Both the position numbers and the translations under genes were made by a program. From Chryseobacterium aurantiacum (GTDB lineage Bacteria > Bacteroidota > Bacteroidia > Flavobacteriales > Weeksellaceae), in contig NZ_PXUE01000005.1 of assembly GCF_003020585.1 (NCBI RefSeq), positions 1 through 64,000 on the forward strand: a DNA stretch of 64,000 nucleotides, given 5' to 3'. Within the stretch, counting starts at the first letter, position 1. Each line of letters opens with the position of its first letter. Below the pieces are notes generated by a model, which ran no database searches, was not told where the DNA came from, and saw only the letters and a list, made by a program, of their open reading frames with translations. Below are positions 41,851-52,066 of the stretch, piece by piece.

Positions 41851-44088
41851 TTATAGTTTAAATTCTAATTTTACATTAAAGAAACGTCCTGTAAGACGTA
41901 CCGGAACAGGATACATATAATTGGTATTATAATCCGTGATCCATTGGTTGGCAACAGTATTATTGATATTAAATGCATTGAAAACCTGAACTCCTAATGA
42001 TAATTCCTGGAAATTTCCCCAGAAGCCATATCTCTTATTTTTATCTTTCGGATCAATGAAAACTTTTGTCAATCCGATATCTACCCTTTTATAAGCCGGT
42101 AATGTTTGCTGATAGTTATAAGCTGATGTAAAATCAGGCTGCCCATTACTGTTAAACATTACAGGAGAACCTGTTGGTAGTCCCATTGCATACACTAAGG
42201 TAAGATTTACCCTCATGGATGGGAACTGTGGCATATAGTCCTGATAGAACATGGCAACCCTCAACCTTTGATCGGTAGGTCTTGGAATATTTCCTCTTCC
42301 ATCAATATTTTCATACACTCTTGCATAACTTGCAGATAGCCAAGAATCTACTCCCGGAACAAATTCTCCGAATAATCTTGTATCAATTCCGTATGCATAT
42401 CCTTTTGAGTTATTCTGTCCTGAGTAACGGATCCTTACATTATCCATATAATACGGGATCAGATTATCCATTTTCTTGTAATAAAGCTCCGTTGTTAATT
42501 TAAACGGTCTGTCATACATATAAAATTCATAGTCATTGGCAAGAATCAACTGCATCGATCTTTGTGACTTGATATTGGAGTTGAAATTTCCGTCCAAGTC
42601 TTTGATTTCCTTATAAAATGGTGCCTGATAGTAAATTCCTCCGGAAAGTTTGAATAGCATATCAGATTCCCAGTCTGGTTTTATGGCAAACTGGAACCTT
42701 GGAGAGAATAATGTTTCCTTATTGAAGCTCCAGTTGGAAACTCTTGCTCCGGCATTGATAAATACCTTGCTTGCCCCCCAGTAAAATTTCTGAGAATATT
42801 GAGCATAGGCAGATAGTCTTGTAGGCTCTATATCATTTTTTCCGGCAATATGATAAAACATTCGAAGATCTCCTGTAGTTCCTGTTCTTGGATCAATAAC
42901 CTCCGGTCTTGGAAGGCTATATCCTGCAGAATCTACCAGCTTCCATTCGTTGGTAAGGTCTTTCAGGTTCTCCTTTTCATACTTAAATCCAACTTCAATA
43001 TCGGTATTTATATTTGGAGAAAACTTTGCTCTGAACTGGGTTCCGTAGGTTCTTACAAATAAATCATTTCTGGCATGCTCTGTCTGTCCTCCCACATCAT
43101 AGGTAGCAACAGGCTCCTTTGTGATGGGGTCAAATGTTTGCAGATCATATTCTGATCGGATGGTATAGTACTCTTTCTCTCTGTTTTGATAGGCAAAACT
43201 ATCCAATGTTAATCTCCATTTATCGGAGGGTTTATAGTTCAGGGAGAATGTACCCATCATATTTTTATACTGGTCATTTTCCTTACCAGCATAGCCGATG
43301 TTTACCTGAATAGGCTGCTGAAGACTTCCAAAGGTTACACTTTTTGCCCTAGGAATCATTTCATAATCATTCTTGGAGTAATACCCTATGAATGACATGG
43401 AAAGTTTATCATTAACATGATAATTAAGATATGACTGGAAGTCCCAATACGTAGGGTTAAAGTCTGTATCTTCTTTTAGAGTATTAAGAACAAGATTGGT
43501 ATTTCTGTATCTTCCGGAAAATAAAGCGGTAAACTTTTTATTTTTGGATGCCAAACCGGTTGTTAATCTACCTCCTATTAAACTTGCTTCTCCTGAAAGT
43601 TCAAATTTTTCAGGTTCACGGTAATAGATATTTAAAGCAGAAGACATTTTATCCCCATATTTGGGTTCAAATCCTCCTGCTGAGAAATTCACGGTTGAAA
43701 CCATATCCGGATTGATGATACTCATCCCTTCTTGCTGAGAGTTTCTGATCAGGAAAGGTCTGTAGATCTCAATATCGTTGATGTAGATAAGGTTTTCGTC
43801 ATAGTTTCCACCACGTACCATATACTGGGAAGATAGCTCAGTATTGGAGTTTACAGAAGGGAGTGTTTTAAGTAGTCCCTCTATTCCGCCACTGATGGAG
43901 GCTACTGCCTTGGCTTCTTTTGCAGAAATTCTTACGTTGGTAAGGTCGTTTGTTCTTCCAGTTGTTTTTTTCTGGAATACGACTTCCTCTATATCGGTTA
44001 CTTTAGTGGTCGCCGTATCTTTTTTTCTTTGTTGGGAGAAAATCAGCATAGGGACCATAAGGCTTAGCGGTAAAACTAGTTTTTTCAA
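41851..44088 (-). CDS. TonB-dependent outer-membrane receptor
   Basis: A 745-residue receptor without the N-terminal CarboxypepD_reg domain. The signal peptide ends at LIFSQ; a TonB-box-like stretch is near VTDIEEVVFQK. The plug follows with ISGGIEGLLKTLPSVNSNTE and YMVRGGNYDENLIYINDIEIYRP, and the barrel ends in NVKLEFKL. It lies upstream of the copper genes but has its own terminator, so involvement in copper uptake is only suggested by position. The substrate is unknown. Confidence 0.88.
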   Translation of the reverse strand: MKKLVLPLSLMVPMLIFSQQRKKDTATTKVTDIEEVVFQKKTTGRTNDLTNVRISAKEAKAVASISGGIEGLLKTLPSVNSNTELSSQYMVRGGNYDENLIYINDIEIYRPFLIRNSQQEGMSIINPDMVSTVNFSAGGFEPKYGDKMSSALNIYYREPEKFELSGEASLIGGRLTTGLASKNKKFTALFSGRYRNTNLVLNTLKEDTDFNPTYWDFQSYLNYHVNDKLSMSFIGYYSKNDYEMIPRAKSVTFGSLQQPIQVNIGYAGKENDQYKNMMGTFSLNYKPSDKWRLTLDSFAYQNREKEYYTIRSEYDLQTFDPITKEPVATYDVGGQTEHARNDLFVRTYGTQFRAKFSPNINTDIEVGFKYEKENLKDLTNEWKLVDSAGYSLPRPEVIDPRTGTTGDLRMFYHIAGKNDIEPTRLSAYAQYSQKFYWGASKVFINAGARVSNWSFNKETLFSPRFQFAIKPDWESDMLFKLSGGIYYQAPFYKEIKDLDGNFNSNIKSQRSMQLILANDYEFYMYDRPFKLTTELYYKKMDNLIPYYMDNVRIRYSGQNNSKGYAYGIDTRLFGEFVPGVDSWLSASYARVYENIDGRGNIPRPTDQRLRVAMFYQDYMPQFPSMRVNLTLVYAMGLPTGSPVMFNSNGQPDFTSAYNYQQTLPAYKRVDIGLTKVFIDPKDKNKRYGFWGNFQELSLGVQVFNAFNINNTVANQWITDYNTNYMYPVPVRLTGRFFNVKLEFKL

Positions 44089-44131
44089 AAGAAATATTTT
44101 AGAATTTCTAAAATTAATGTTTTTTTAACAA

Positions 44132-44941
44132 TTACAAAATCGATTCTCTAATTCTTGTTAATTTTTGTAACAAATCTTCTAATAAATCTAATCTTAACAT
44201 GTTTGCACCATCAGACAAAGCTGTTTCCGGGGTTGGATGAGTCTCAATGAAAATTCCGTCTGCTCCTACAGCAATTCCTGCCTTGGCAACGGTTTCAATA
44301 AGATCAGGTCTTCCACCTGTTACTCCTGAGCTTTGGTTAGGCTGTTGTAAAGAATGGGTAACATCCAGAATTACAGGCGCATATTCTCTCATCGTAGGAA
44401 TTCCTCTGTAATCAACAATCAGGTCTGTATATCCGAAAGAATTCCCTCTTTCAATGATCGCTACTTTCTGATTATCAGAATCTGTAACTTTCTGAACGGC
44501 AAATTTCATGGATTCCGGTGAAAGGAACTGTCCTTTTTTCAAAGTAACACATTTCCCTGTTTTTGCTGCAGCCACCAATAAATCGGTCTGGCGTACAAGA
44601 AAAGCAGGAATCTGAAGTACATCCACATATTGTGCTGCCAATGCGGCATGCTCATTTTCATGAATATCTGTTGTAGTAGGAATGTTGAATGTCTCTCCTA
44701 CTTTTTTAAGGATTTCAAGAGATTTTTCTTCTCCAATGGATGTAAAAGAATCTACACGGCTTCGGTTTGCCTTTTTGAAACTTCCCTTAAAAATATATGG
44801 AATATTGTACTTGTCTGTAATGTTAATCACTTTTTCAGCAATTCTTAAAGCCATATCTTCTCCTTCAATAATACAAGGACCTGCAATAAGGAAAAAGTTC
44901 TTTGAATCTTTGTGCTGAATATTATCTAAATACTGAATCAT
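44132..44941 (-). CDS. kdsA: 3-deoxy-8-phosphooctulonate synthase
   Basis: Condenses phosphoenolpyruvate with arabinose 5-phosphate to KDO 8-phosphate for lipopolysaccharide. The 269-residue protein shows IAGPCIIEG (Cys23, marking the metal-dependent class), KGSFKKANRSR, DIHENEHAA, ERGNSFGY, DVTHSLQQP and FIETHPTPETALSDG. It lies 43 bp downstream of nothing else on its strand and reads towards the TonB receptor start, separated from it by a short gap. Confidence 0.95.
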   Translation of the reverse strand: MIQYLDNIQHKDSKNFFLIAGPCIIEGEDMALRIAEKVINITDKYNIPYIFKGSFKKANRSRVDSFTSIGEEKSLEILKKVGETFNIPTTTDIHENEHAALAAQYVDVLQIPAFLVRQTDLLVAAAKTGKCVTLKKGQFLSPESMKFAVQKVTDSDNQKVAIIERGNSFGYTDLIVDYRGIPTMREYAPVILDVTHSLQQPNQSSGVTGGRPDLIETVAKAGIAVGADGIFIETHPTPETALSDGANMLRLDLLEDLLQKLTRIRESIL

Positions 44942-45085
44942 TTTGTTGTAATTAAAAGTTCAGTAAAAATACTGAGAAAGTTTCAGACTTGGAAATTATT
45001 TGGGATTTTAGAGTAATTAAAAATTTCATGGATTAATACGGTGCAAAAAACAGCAATCAGAAAGGAAGGAAGTACATCCGCAATT

Positions 45086-45610
45086 CTAAAACTTTTTTAA
45101 AATTTTCTCAAAAGTATTGGTATTTCTGCTGGTCAACTGATCTTTAAGACTTTTCTTACCCAACACCTTTCCAAAGGTAGAATCCAGAGTATTTCCTTTT
45201 GAAACCTGCCAGTAAAATATATCATTGACAATTTCTGCCTTTTCATCTTCTGCATGACTAGCTTTCTGAAACTCTTCCATCAGGGTATTTTCCACTCCGG
45301 GTATTCCTACAAAGGCATAGATATGTAGATTTTCGTTCTTTTCAAAAGGAATGCTGTTCCAGAATGCCTCTGTTTCTTGTTGTGATTTCACAAACAGAAA
45401 AGCTTCATAGGAAAAGTACTCTGACATTGCTTTTTCCAGAATTTTCTTTAAATCATCAACATTTTTATCTGAAGAAAAAACAATATTTCCGGAGGCCAGT
45501 ATAGAACTCACCTCTTTCATTCCGGCATCTTTAAAGACCTGACAGACATCTGCCATTTTCATATTGGTTCCTTTTACATTAACGCCGCGAAGAAAAGCAC
45601 AATATTTCAT
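45086..45610 (-). CDS. DUF1697 domain-containing protein
   Basis: A 174-residue cytoplasmic protein that fits DUF1697 from end to end: YCAFLRGVNVKGTNMKMADV at the N-terminus, ILASGNIVFSS in the middle and SRNTNTFEKILKKF at the C-terminus. The family has two ferredoxin-like subdomains and no known activity. It lies 55 bp downstream of the membrane protein gene at 45666. Confidence 0.88.
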   Translation of the reverse strand: MKYCAFLRGVNVKGTNMKMADVCQVFKDAGMKEVSSILASGNIVFSSDKNVDDLKKILEKAMSEYFSYEAFLFVKSQQETEAFWNSIPFEKNENLHIYAFVGIPGVENTLMEEFQKASHAEDEKAEIVNDIFYWQVSKGNTLDSTFGKVLGKKSLKDQLTSRNTNTFEKILKKF

Positions 45611-45665
45611 AGATTAGGTGTTAGGTTATAGATAATGGATTGCAGGTGTTTATAGCTTCTTTCTT

Positions 45666-47153
45666 TTAATCAACCCTTATGTATAGATTGTAGTCTGTTC
45701 CTGAAGGTTTTAGATTGTAGATTTTTTCTAAAATCTTATGATCGCTTTTCAGGTGATCTTTCACCCTGAATTCTTTCAAAACTCTATAATGAATTTGATA
45801 ATATTCGGCATCCTTTCCTTCATACAAGTTATGATAAGAAAGAAGGTATTTGGGTTTTCTTGTTTTTACTGTATTGATCCAGTAATTCGTTTTGTCTTTT
45901 TTGATTTCTTCCTGAATCTGCTTGTCTACAAGCCCCACCTCATCAATGGTCTTTAATCCTGAAAAGTAAGGTACATAACCTGCAGGCTCCAGCAAGATCC
46001 ATTGGTTTTTATCTTTTTCATATTGGTTTAGAAACACGCCAATAGTTCTGCGGTAGTTCCATTCTCCATTTCCTGTTGCAATGGAGTGAATGGTCTGGAA
46101 AGCCAGCATTGGAAGAATATAGAAAATAATAAGCAATGACAGCCATAGGTTTCTTCTTTCCTTTTGCTCTAATACAAAGATAAGAACCGGAACAAAAAGC
46201 AGAATCTGAGGAACCCAATAATACCAATCGAATAAGCTTTTTTGAGAGATAAAAATCATCTGCTTTGCCCATCCGAAAATAAAGATTATCCATAAGAAAT
46301 AGTTTCTTTTTTCTCTCTGTCTGATCAGGTAAATGAAGCAAAGCAATTCGAAAATAAGGACAATGATGGTTATCGGATTAAAATTTCCCGGAACCTTCAG
46401 CATTCCCCAGAAATTACCAAAGCTTACCATGAAATAGTTAATATGCTGCCCTAATGTAAAATGCTGTTCGTACAATAATTTTTTTGCTGTAATGGTGTTG
46501 TTAACCAGCTCTCCAAAGTAGAACCAATTAAAAGCAACCGTTGACAAAATCCCCAGAATTCCTCCAAATACATAGCTCCATCTGATTTTTTTGTTCCAAA
46601 ACAGGTCTACAAAAAATATAATTCCCAGGAATATAACGGTATCAATCCTTGTAAACATAATCAAAATCGGGAGGAGAGTCAGAACCCATTTTTTCCCTTT
46701 ATTGAATCCGTAGTATAACAGGGCCATCTCCAGAAAAAACAGTATTCCGTATTCCATCCCAAGGATTGAAATCTTAATGGCAGGTGGTAAAATACCAATC
46801 AAAAATATAAATAAAGCTTTATGCCAAGGGTTTTTAAGAACCAGATGAGAAAGAAACAGCGTTCCTATCGTAAAAAGTATGGAGTTGAAAATCAAAAGGG
46901 GTTCAATAAAGTTTTCTTTACCGAAAACCAGATTGAAAATATAAGATACAAAAACATACAAATGAGTGGTAGAAGCAGAGATTTTAGTATCTCCGTTGAA
47001 GCCAATTACTCCATAATCCAGTAGGTTCTGGGCCACCCTCCAGGTGATGAAAGCATCTTCCTGAATGTAATGCGTCAATAAAAAAAGAAGTTTAAAAATA
47101 ACCGTAGCGATTACGGCATAGATTGGGAACCTGCTATTTTGTGTTTCTGCCAT
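45666..47153 (-). CDS. Multi-pass membrane protein, GT-C glycosyltransferase-like
   Basis: A 495-residue protein with about ten to eleven membrane helices in the first 360 residues and a soluble C-terminal domain. The first periplasmic loop has QEDAFITWRVAQNLLDYG, where the acidic residue pair is at the position of the catalytic D/E-x-D/E of GT-C enzymes; NGDTKISASTTHLYV follows. This suggests lipid-linked sugar transfer on the periplasmic side. The DUF2723 protein gene just upstream is of a related type. Donor and acceptor are unknown. Confidence 0.68.
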   Translation of the reverse strand: MAETQNSRFPIYAVIATVIFKLLFLLTHYIQEDAFITWRVAQNLLDYGVIGFNGDTKISASTTHLYVFVSYIFNLVFGKENFIEPLLIFNSILFTIGTLFLSHLVLKNPWHKALFIFLIGILPPAIKISILGMEYGILFFLEMALLYYGFNKGKKWVLTLLPILIMFTRIDTVIFLGIIFFVDLFWNKKIRWSYVFGGILGILSTVAFNWFYFGELVNNTITAKKLLYEQHFTLGQHINYFMVSFGNFWGMLKVPGNFNPITIIVLIFELLCFIYLIRQREKRNYFLWIIFIFGWAKQMIFISQKSLFDWYYWVPQILLFVPVLIFVLEQKERRNLWLSLLIIFYILPMLAFQTIHSIATGNGEWNYRRTIGVFLNQYEKDKNQWILLEPAGYVPYFSGLKTIDEVGLVDKQIQEEIKKDKTNYWINTVKTRKPKYLLSYHNLYEGKDAEYYQIHYRVLKEFRVKDHLKSDHKILEKIYNLKPSGTDYNLYIRVD

Positions 47154-47206
47154 TATGCATTTTTAGTTCCACAAATATAATCTTAAAATTCAGGATTCCC
47201 AATAAC

Positions 47207-47234
47207 AAAAAAACGGAACCGAAGTTCCGTTTTA
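47207..47234 (-). terminator. Terminator after the DUF2723 gene
   Basis: AAAACGGAAC, CGAA and GTTCCGTTTT form a 10-bp stem with a tetraloop directly after the minus-strand DUF2723 gene. Confidence 0.85.
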
Positions 47235-47242
47235 AAAGTATT

Positions 47243-50200
47243 TTATTGTGTTGCCTTGATAATCGCTGATGTGATCTGATCTTCTTTTTCTTTTGAATAA
47301 GTAGAATCATAAGGCTCCATGACATCAAATAAGTATTGATAGAATGGTGTGATCTTCTGAACTTCTTCAGATTCTTTTATGGCTTTTTCTTTGCCCATCT
47401 GCTGAAGTTCCTTTACAAAGGCATTGAATTTCTTATCAATTGGCTCAATGGATTTTACCAGATAAGCATATCCTTTTTCTTTTTGTCCAATCTTAGTATA
47501 AGCATCTGTAACCGCTGCCACTACTAATGAATACTCCATCGGTTTTGTTCTCATCTGTCTTCTCAGGTAACTTTGGTCAGACTTTGAAAGGCTTAAGTAG
47601 TAATCATACTCTTCAAAGATTCCTTTTTTAAGAACTTCTGCCAGCTGTAGTCCTTTTTGCTCTTGTCCTGCAATAATATATCCGGATACAATTGAACTTA
47701 AAGAACGTGGATCGTTGTATTTCTCTGCAGGAATTTCTTTTGCTGCAAGATCCAATATTTCTAAAGCTTTCGCTTTTTGTCCGTTTAGTGCAAGTGCCGA
47801 TGCAGCTCTGCTTGCTGACATTCTGTAGCTGATGATATTGGAAGTAGCCGTTTCATCAAAATGAGTCTTCAGATTTTTGAAGTTACCCCATCTGAAGTTT
47901 TTCACCACATTATAAAGAGAGTTCGCATCTACTCTTCCCATGTCCCCGTCTACTGATGGTGGCGTTTGGATTGGAATCAATCTGTAGCTGAATCCATCAA
48001 ACTGAAGATAATCATTAAGGTAGAAAATGTTTTCGCTATCGTAAATACCTCCCGAAGAGAAGTTAATAGGACGCTTCCAATCAAAGTTCGCCAATAGGTC
48101 TAATAAGATCAGGTTGTTTTTATAAAGTGTATTTCCTTTATAGGTAATCATAATCTTATCTACTACGTTAGGAAGATCAGCCTGATTGATGATACCTGCC
48201 TTAAGAGCGTTTGCTTTATTTACAGGAAGAATGAACTTGTTTACCGGAAGAATATTATACTTCTCATACTTTTCTTCTCCGAAGTACATTTTCAATAACT
48301 GGTCTTTTTCAGGAGACTTAAACTTGATAAAGTTAATAGCTTCTTTCAATGTCAAAGAATCCTGTGTAAGATACTTTCTGAATGCCTGGAATTCTGTATC
48401 CGGAACTCCTTGCTCTTTCAACATAGAGAAAACTCCCTCCCAGTCATCTTTCTTCATCATATAGATCTGATCGTTTACTCCGTCTCTATAATCTTCGTGT
48501 GTCAATTGGCTTGGGATTCCCATCGCGTTGTACGTTCTTCTCTTCACCTGATCCAGGTTCCAAGGAGTGGATGCAAGAGTAAAGTTAACCACTTTTACAT
48601 CATCTCTGAATCTTTCCGTTTCCTGAATAGCCCAAACCGGGTAAGTATCATTATCACCATACACGAATAAGATGTCATTCTTTGGTAATGATTTTAATAC
48701 TGAATAAGCATAATCATAAGCAGTATATCTGTTACTTCTGTCGTGAACATTATAGTTCTGGAAGCCCATCATAAAAGGAACACCCAGTAAAACCACTCCC
48801 AGTGCAATATTAGCACCGTTTGATTTTATCTTAGATTGAAGGAACCAAAGGATTGCTCCGGCTCCCATTCCGATCCAAATAGCAAAAGCATAGAATGAAC
48901 CCACCATTGCGTAATCTCTTTCTCTTGGTTCAAATGGTTTTACTCCTGTATAGAAAATAATCCCGACACTTGTCAAAATAAATAGAGATAATAATGCATA
49001 GAATCTACCAAAATCTCTGTTCAATTGGAAAAAGAATCCAATTAAACCTAAAATTAGGGGTAGGAAGAAGAACTTAACCGTACTCTCATTCTTGAATTTA
49101 GCAGGCATTTTATCCTGATTTCCTACGTTTACATTATCGATAAAAGGAATACCCGAAATCCAGTTTCCTTTTGTACTTTCCATATTTCCTTCAAGGTCAT
49201 TCTGTCTTCCGACATAGTTCCACATTAGGTATCTTACAAAGTAATATCCGTTTTGGAAAGAAATAAAATAATCCATATTCTGAAGCAATGAAGGCTTCTG
49301 AACATTGATCAGGTTATAAGGTTTTACCTTTAAATAATCTGATGCGGTAATTGATTTATCTTCGTACTTACCTCTCAGTTCATCAAAAATCTGCTTAGCC
49401 TGAGGGTTGTCTGCTACGTCTTCATTAGCATAGTTGAATGTAAAATCAGGAGCACCATACATTGAAATATAGTTCGCCATTACATCTTTATCCTCATTAA
49501 ACATTCTTGGCATTAAGCTTACCTGAGACTTGCTGAAAACATAGTTGAAGCGGTCTCCGGTTTTTCTATAGGTTCCGGTTTTCTCATCTTTTTCGTAGAT
49601 TTCTCCGGTTTTTTTTGTTTTAAAGCTTCCGTCTTCATTCTTTTCAATTCCATTCGCATCAAGGAAAGCCGTATAGTTCTGTCCATATATTGTTGGCCAG
49701 TCACCATATTGCTCTCTGTTATAATAATCCAACATCCCAATTGCCGTATCCGGATCATTAAGGTTCATTGGTGGATTAGCATTGGCTCTGATTGGAATAA
49801 CCATCCAACAAGAGAACCCGATCATCATAAAAACCACAGATAAAGCAGCGGTTTGATACATGTTCTTTTTTGCCTTTCTTGCATATTTAATCAGGAAATA
49901 ACAAATTGCTACCATTAGAATAAAGGCTACAATTGTTCCTGAATGGAAAGGAAGGCCAAGACCGTTTACAAAGAAAATTTCCAATCTTCCGAACATAGTC
50001 ATGATCAAAGGGAAAATAATTTTGAAAACAACAATCAAAATCCCCAATGTAATAAGGTTGGCCCAGATGAAATTCTTCCAGGTAAACTTATAATTTCTTG
50101 CATAATATACAAGACATACTGCAGGAATGGCCAGCATACCCATCATGTGTACCCCAACAGAAAGTCCTAAAACAAAGAAAATAAGGATAATCCATCTTTC

Positions 50201-50728
50201 ACTGTCTGCCGCCTTATACTCATTTTCCCACTTTGTGATCAACCAGACCAAAAGCGCGATAAACATAGAAGCCATTGAGTAAACCTCTCCTTCTACCGCA
50301 GAGAACCAGAATGTATCTGAGAACGTGAAGCAAAGTGCCCCAATAGCTCCGGCAAATAAAATAGAGATTTCCTGATGTTTTGTAATTTCTTCAAAATCCT
50401 TGTTAAGGAGCCTTCTCACAAAATGAGTGATCGTCCAAAACAAAAATAAAATAGTAAGCGCACTGAACAATGCAGACATCGCATTAATTACGATGGAATA
50501 ATTTTCGCCTTTCCCTAATGCAAAAATGGCTGCCACGGCACCCACTATCTGGAATAAAGCAGCTCCGGGAGCGTGCGTTACTTCAAGTTTTACTGCAGAA
50601 GAAATGTACTCTCCACAATCCCAAAAACTGAAATTGGGTTCTATTGTGGACAAGTACGTGAAAAACGCAATGACGAAAATCACCCATCCTAAAACGGTGT
50701 TCCATTGCCTAAAAGTCCAATTTTTCAT
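47243..50728 (-). CDS. DUF2723 membrane protein, GT-C/O-mannosyltransferase-like, with C-terminal repeat region
   Basis: A 1161-residue protein. The N-terminal DUF2723 domain has YLSTIEPNFSFWDCGEYISS (about residues 25-44), in which the acidic residues of the first loop resemble those of GT-C glycosyltransferases, and about a dozen membrane helices to residue 690. The C-terminal 450 residues are soluble, with TPR-like helices near 960-1080 (AASALALNGQKAKALEILDL). DUF2723 proteins are universal in Bacteroidota and are suspected to take part in protein or lipid O-glycosylation. It has its own terminator. Confidence 0.82.
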   Translation of the reverse strand: MKNWTFRQWNTVLGWVIFVIAFFTYLSTIEPNFSFWDCGEYISSAVKLEVTHAPGAALFQIVGAVAAIFALGKGENYSIVINAMSALFSALTILFLFWTITHFVRRLLNKDFEEITKHQEISILFAGAIGALCFTFSDTFWFSAVEGEVYSMASMFIALLVWLITKWENEYKAADSERWIILIFFVLGLSVGVHMMGMLAIPAVCLVYYARNYKFTWKNFIWANLITLGILIVVFKIIFPLIMTMFGRLEIFFVNGLGLPFHSGTIVAFILMVAICYFLIKYARKAKKNMYQTAALSVVFMMIGFSCWMVIPIRANANPPMNLNDPDTAIGMLDYYNREQYGDWPTIYGQNYTAFLDANGIEKNEDGSFKTKKTGEIYEKDEKTGTYRKTGDRFNYVFSKSQVSLMPRMFNEDKDVMANYISMYGAPDFTFNYANEDVADNPQAKQIFDELRGKYEDKSITASDYLKVKPYNLINVQKPSLLQNMDYFISFQNGYYFVRYLMWNYVGRQNDLEGNMESTKGNWISGIPFIDNVNVGNQDKMPAKFKNESTVKFFFLPLILGLIGFFFQLNRDFGRFYALLSLFILTSVGIIFYTGVKPFEPRERDYAMVGSFYAFAIWIGMGAGAILWFLQSKIKSNGANIALGVVLLGVPFMMGFQNYNVHDRSNRYTAYDYAYSVLKSLPKNDILFVYGDNDTYPVWAIQETERFRDDVKVVNFTLASTPWNLDQVKRRTYNAMGIPSQLTHEDYRDGVNDQIYMMKKDDWEGVFSMLKEQGVPDTEFQAFRKYLTQDSLTLKEAINFIKFKSPEKDQLLKMYFGEEKYEKYNILPVNKFILPVNKANALKAGIINQADLPNVVDKIMITYKGNTLYKNNLILLDLLANFDWKRPINFSSGGIYDSENIFYLNDYLQFDGFSYRLIPIQTPPSVDGDMGRVDANSLYNVVKNFRWGNFKNLKTHFDETATSNIISYRMSASRAASALALNGQKAKALEILDLAAKEIPAEKYNDPRSLSSIVSGYIIAGQEQKGLQLAEVLKKGIFEEYDYYLSLSKSDQSYLRRQMRTKPMEYSLVVAAVTDAYTKIGQKEKGYAYLVKSIEPIDKKFNAFVKELQQMGKEKAIKESEEVQKITPFYQYLFDVMEPYDSTYSKEKEDQITSAIIKATQ

Positions 50729-50913
50729 AGTATTAAATCAATTATGCGAAAATAGGGCTTTTATATTATTTTATATTGTTTTTAACAAATTTTAAAAAAT
50801 TGGCTTGGTATTTGTGATTAAAGTCCTGTTAAAACTGTAAACAGGAAAATAAATTTTAAGAAACAGCGTCTGAGAAATCAAACAAAAGTTTAGTAATTAT
50901 TTATTTTTTTGTA

Positions 50914-50921
50914 TTTTTGCA
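50914..50921 (+). promoter_or_regulatory. Putative -7 element of the PLP synthase gene
   Basis: TATTTTTG followed by CA, 28 bases before the ATG at 50950. TTA (50892-50894) stands at the exact -33 distance of 19 bases, one base off TTG. Confidence 0.55.
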
Positions 50922-50949
50922 GTCAGATTTTTATTGAAAATAACAAATA

Positions 50950-51987
50950 ATGAGTAATGTTTACGATAATATTCTTGGCCTAATAGGACATACTCCGATG
51001 GTGAAGCTAAATACTGTTACAAAAGATATTCCAGCAACCGTTTATGCCAAGTTAGAATCATATAATCCTGGACATTCCACCAAAGACCGAATCGCACTTC
51101 ATATTATAGAGAACGCAGAGGAGAAAGGCTTATTGAAAGAAGATTCCGTAGTTGTAGAAACTACTTCCGGAAACACAGGGTTTTCTATTGCAATGGTATG
51201 TATCATTAAAGGATATAAATGTATTCTCGCAGTAAGCGACAAAACAAAACCTGAGAAAATTGCTTATCTAAAAGCATTAGGAGCTACTGTTTATATATGT
51301 CCTGCCAATGTGCCGGCGGATGACCCAAGATCTTATTATGAAGTAGCGAAAAGAATCGCTTTGGAAACTCCCAATTCTATTTACATCAATCAGTACTTTA
51401 ATGAACTGAATATTGATGCCCATTATCAGACTACAGGTCCTGAAATCTGGGAGCAGACAGAAGGTAAGATCACTCACCTTTTTGCCTGCACCGGAACAGG
51501 AGGTACCTTATCTGGTTCAGCAAAGTTTTTGAAGGAGAAAAACCCAGATATTAAAATTATTGGGGTGGATGCAGATGGATCTATATTAAAGAGCTATCAC
51601 GAGACAGGTGAGATTCACAAGGAAGATGTACATCCTTATCAGATTGAAGGAATGGGGAAAAACCTTATCCCTTCTGCTCTACTTTTTGATAAGGTAGACG
51701 AGTTTGTAAGGGTAAATGATGAAATGGCGGCCTACAGAACCCGAGAAATAGCTTTGAAAGAAGCCATTATGGGAGGTTATACTACAGGAGCCGTAACACA
51801 GGGATTGATGCAGTATGCACAGTCTCATGAATTAACAGAAAATGACGTAGTTGTTTTAATATACCCGGATCATGGTTCAAGATACATCACTAAGGTATAC
51901 AGTGATAAGTGGATGGCCGAACAAGGGTTTGTCAACAACTGTGTTCACAACTATGACGAAGTCTTCAAGACAGAGTTTATTAAATAG
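50950..51987 (+). CDS. PLP-dependent cysteine synthase-family enzyme, probable cysteate synthase
   Basis: A 345-residue fold type II PLP enzyme like cysteine synthase or the catalytic core of cystathionine beta-synthase. Schiff-base Lys45 is in NPGHSTKDRIA, ETTSGNTGFSIAMV is the substrate loop, and ACTGTGGTLSGSA is the phosphate-binding loop. There is no CBS regulatory domain. The gene is followed after 79 bp by an alpha-oxoamine synthase. In Chryseobacterium and relatives, such a pair supplies cysteate and then capnine for sulfonolipids. I therefore favour cysteate synthase over plain cysteine synthase, on context; the sequence alone does not decide. Confidence 0.75.
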   Translation: MSNVYDNILGLIGHTPMVKLNTVTKDIPATVYAKLESYNPGHSTKDRIALHIIENAEEKGLLKEDSVVVETTSGNTGFSIAMVCIIKGYKCILAVSDKTKPEKIAYLKALGATVYICPANVPADDPRSYYEVAKRIALETPNSIYINQYFNELNIDAHYQTTGPEIWEQTEGKITHLFACTGTGGTLSGSAKFLKEKNPDIKIIGVDADGSILKSYHETGEIHKEDVHPYQIEGMGKNLIPSALLFDKVDEFVRVNDEMAAYRTREIALKEAIMGGYTTGAVTQGLMQYAQSHELTENDVVVLIYPDHGSRYITKVYSDKWMAEQGFVNNCVHNYDEVFKTEFIK

Positions 51988-52010
51988 TAACAAATAAAAT
52001 CACGATATAA

Positions 52011-52047
52011 TAAAGCCTTTTGCGTGTTCTACAAAAAAGGCTTTTTT
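52011..52047 (+). terminator. Terminator-like hairpin after the PLP synthase gene
   Basis: AAAGCCTTTT and AAAAAAGGCTTTTTT form a stem around a loop of about 12 bases. It may reduce rather than abolish read-through to the next gene 20 bp away. Confidence 0.7.
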
Positions 52048-52066
52048 ACTTAAAAATTACGATACA

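Noticed and set aside
47207..47234. A tRNA-like or riboswitch structure
   Set aside because: It is a simple 10-bp hairpin with a CGAA tetraloop at a gene end, best explained as a terminator.
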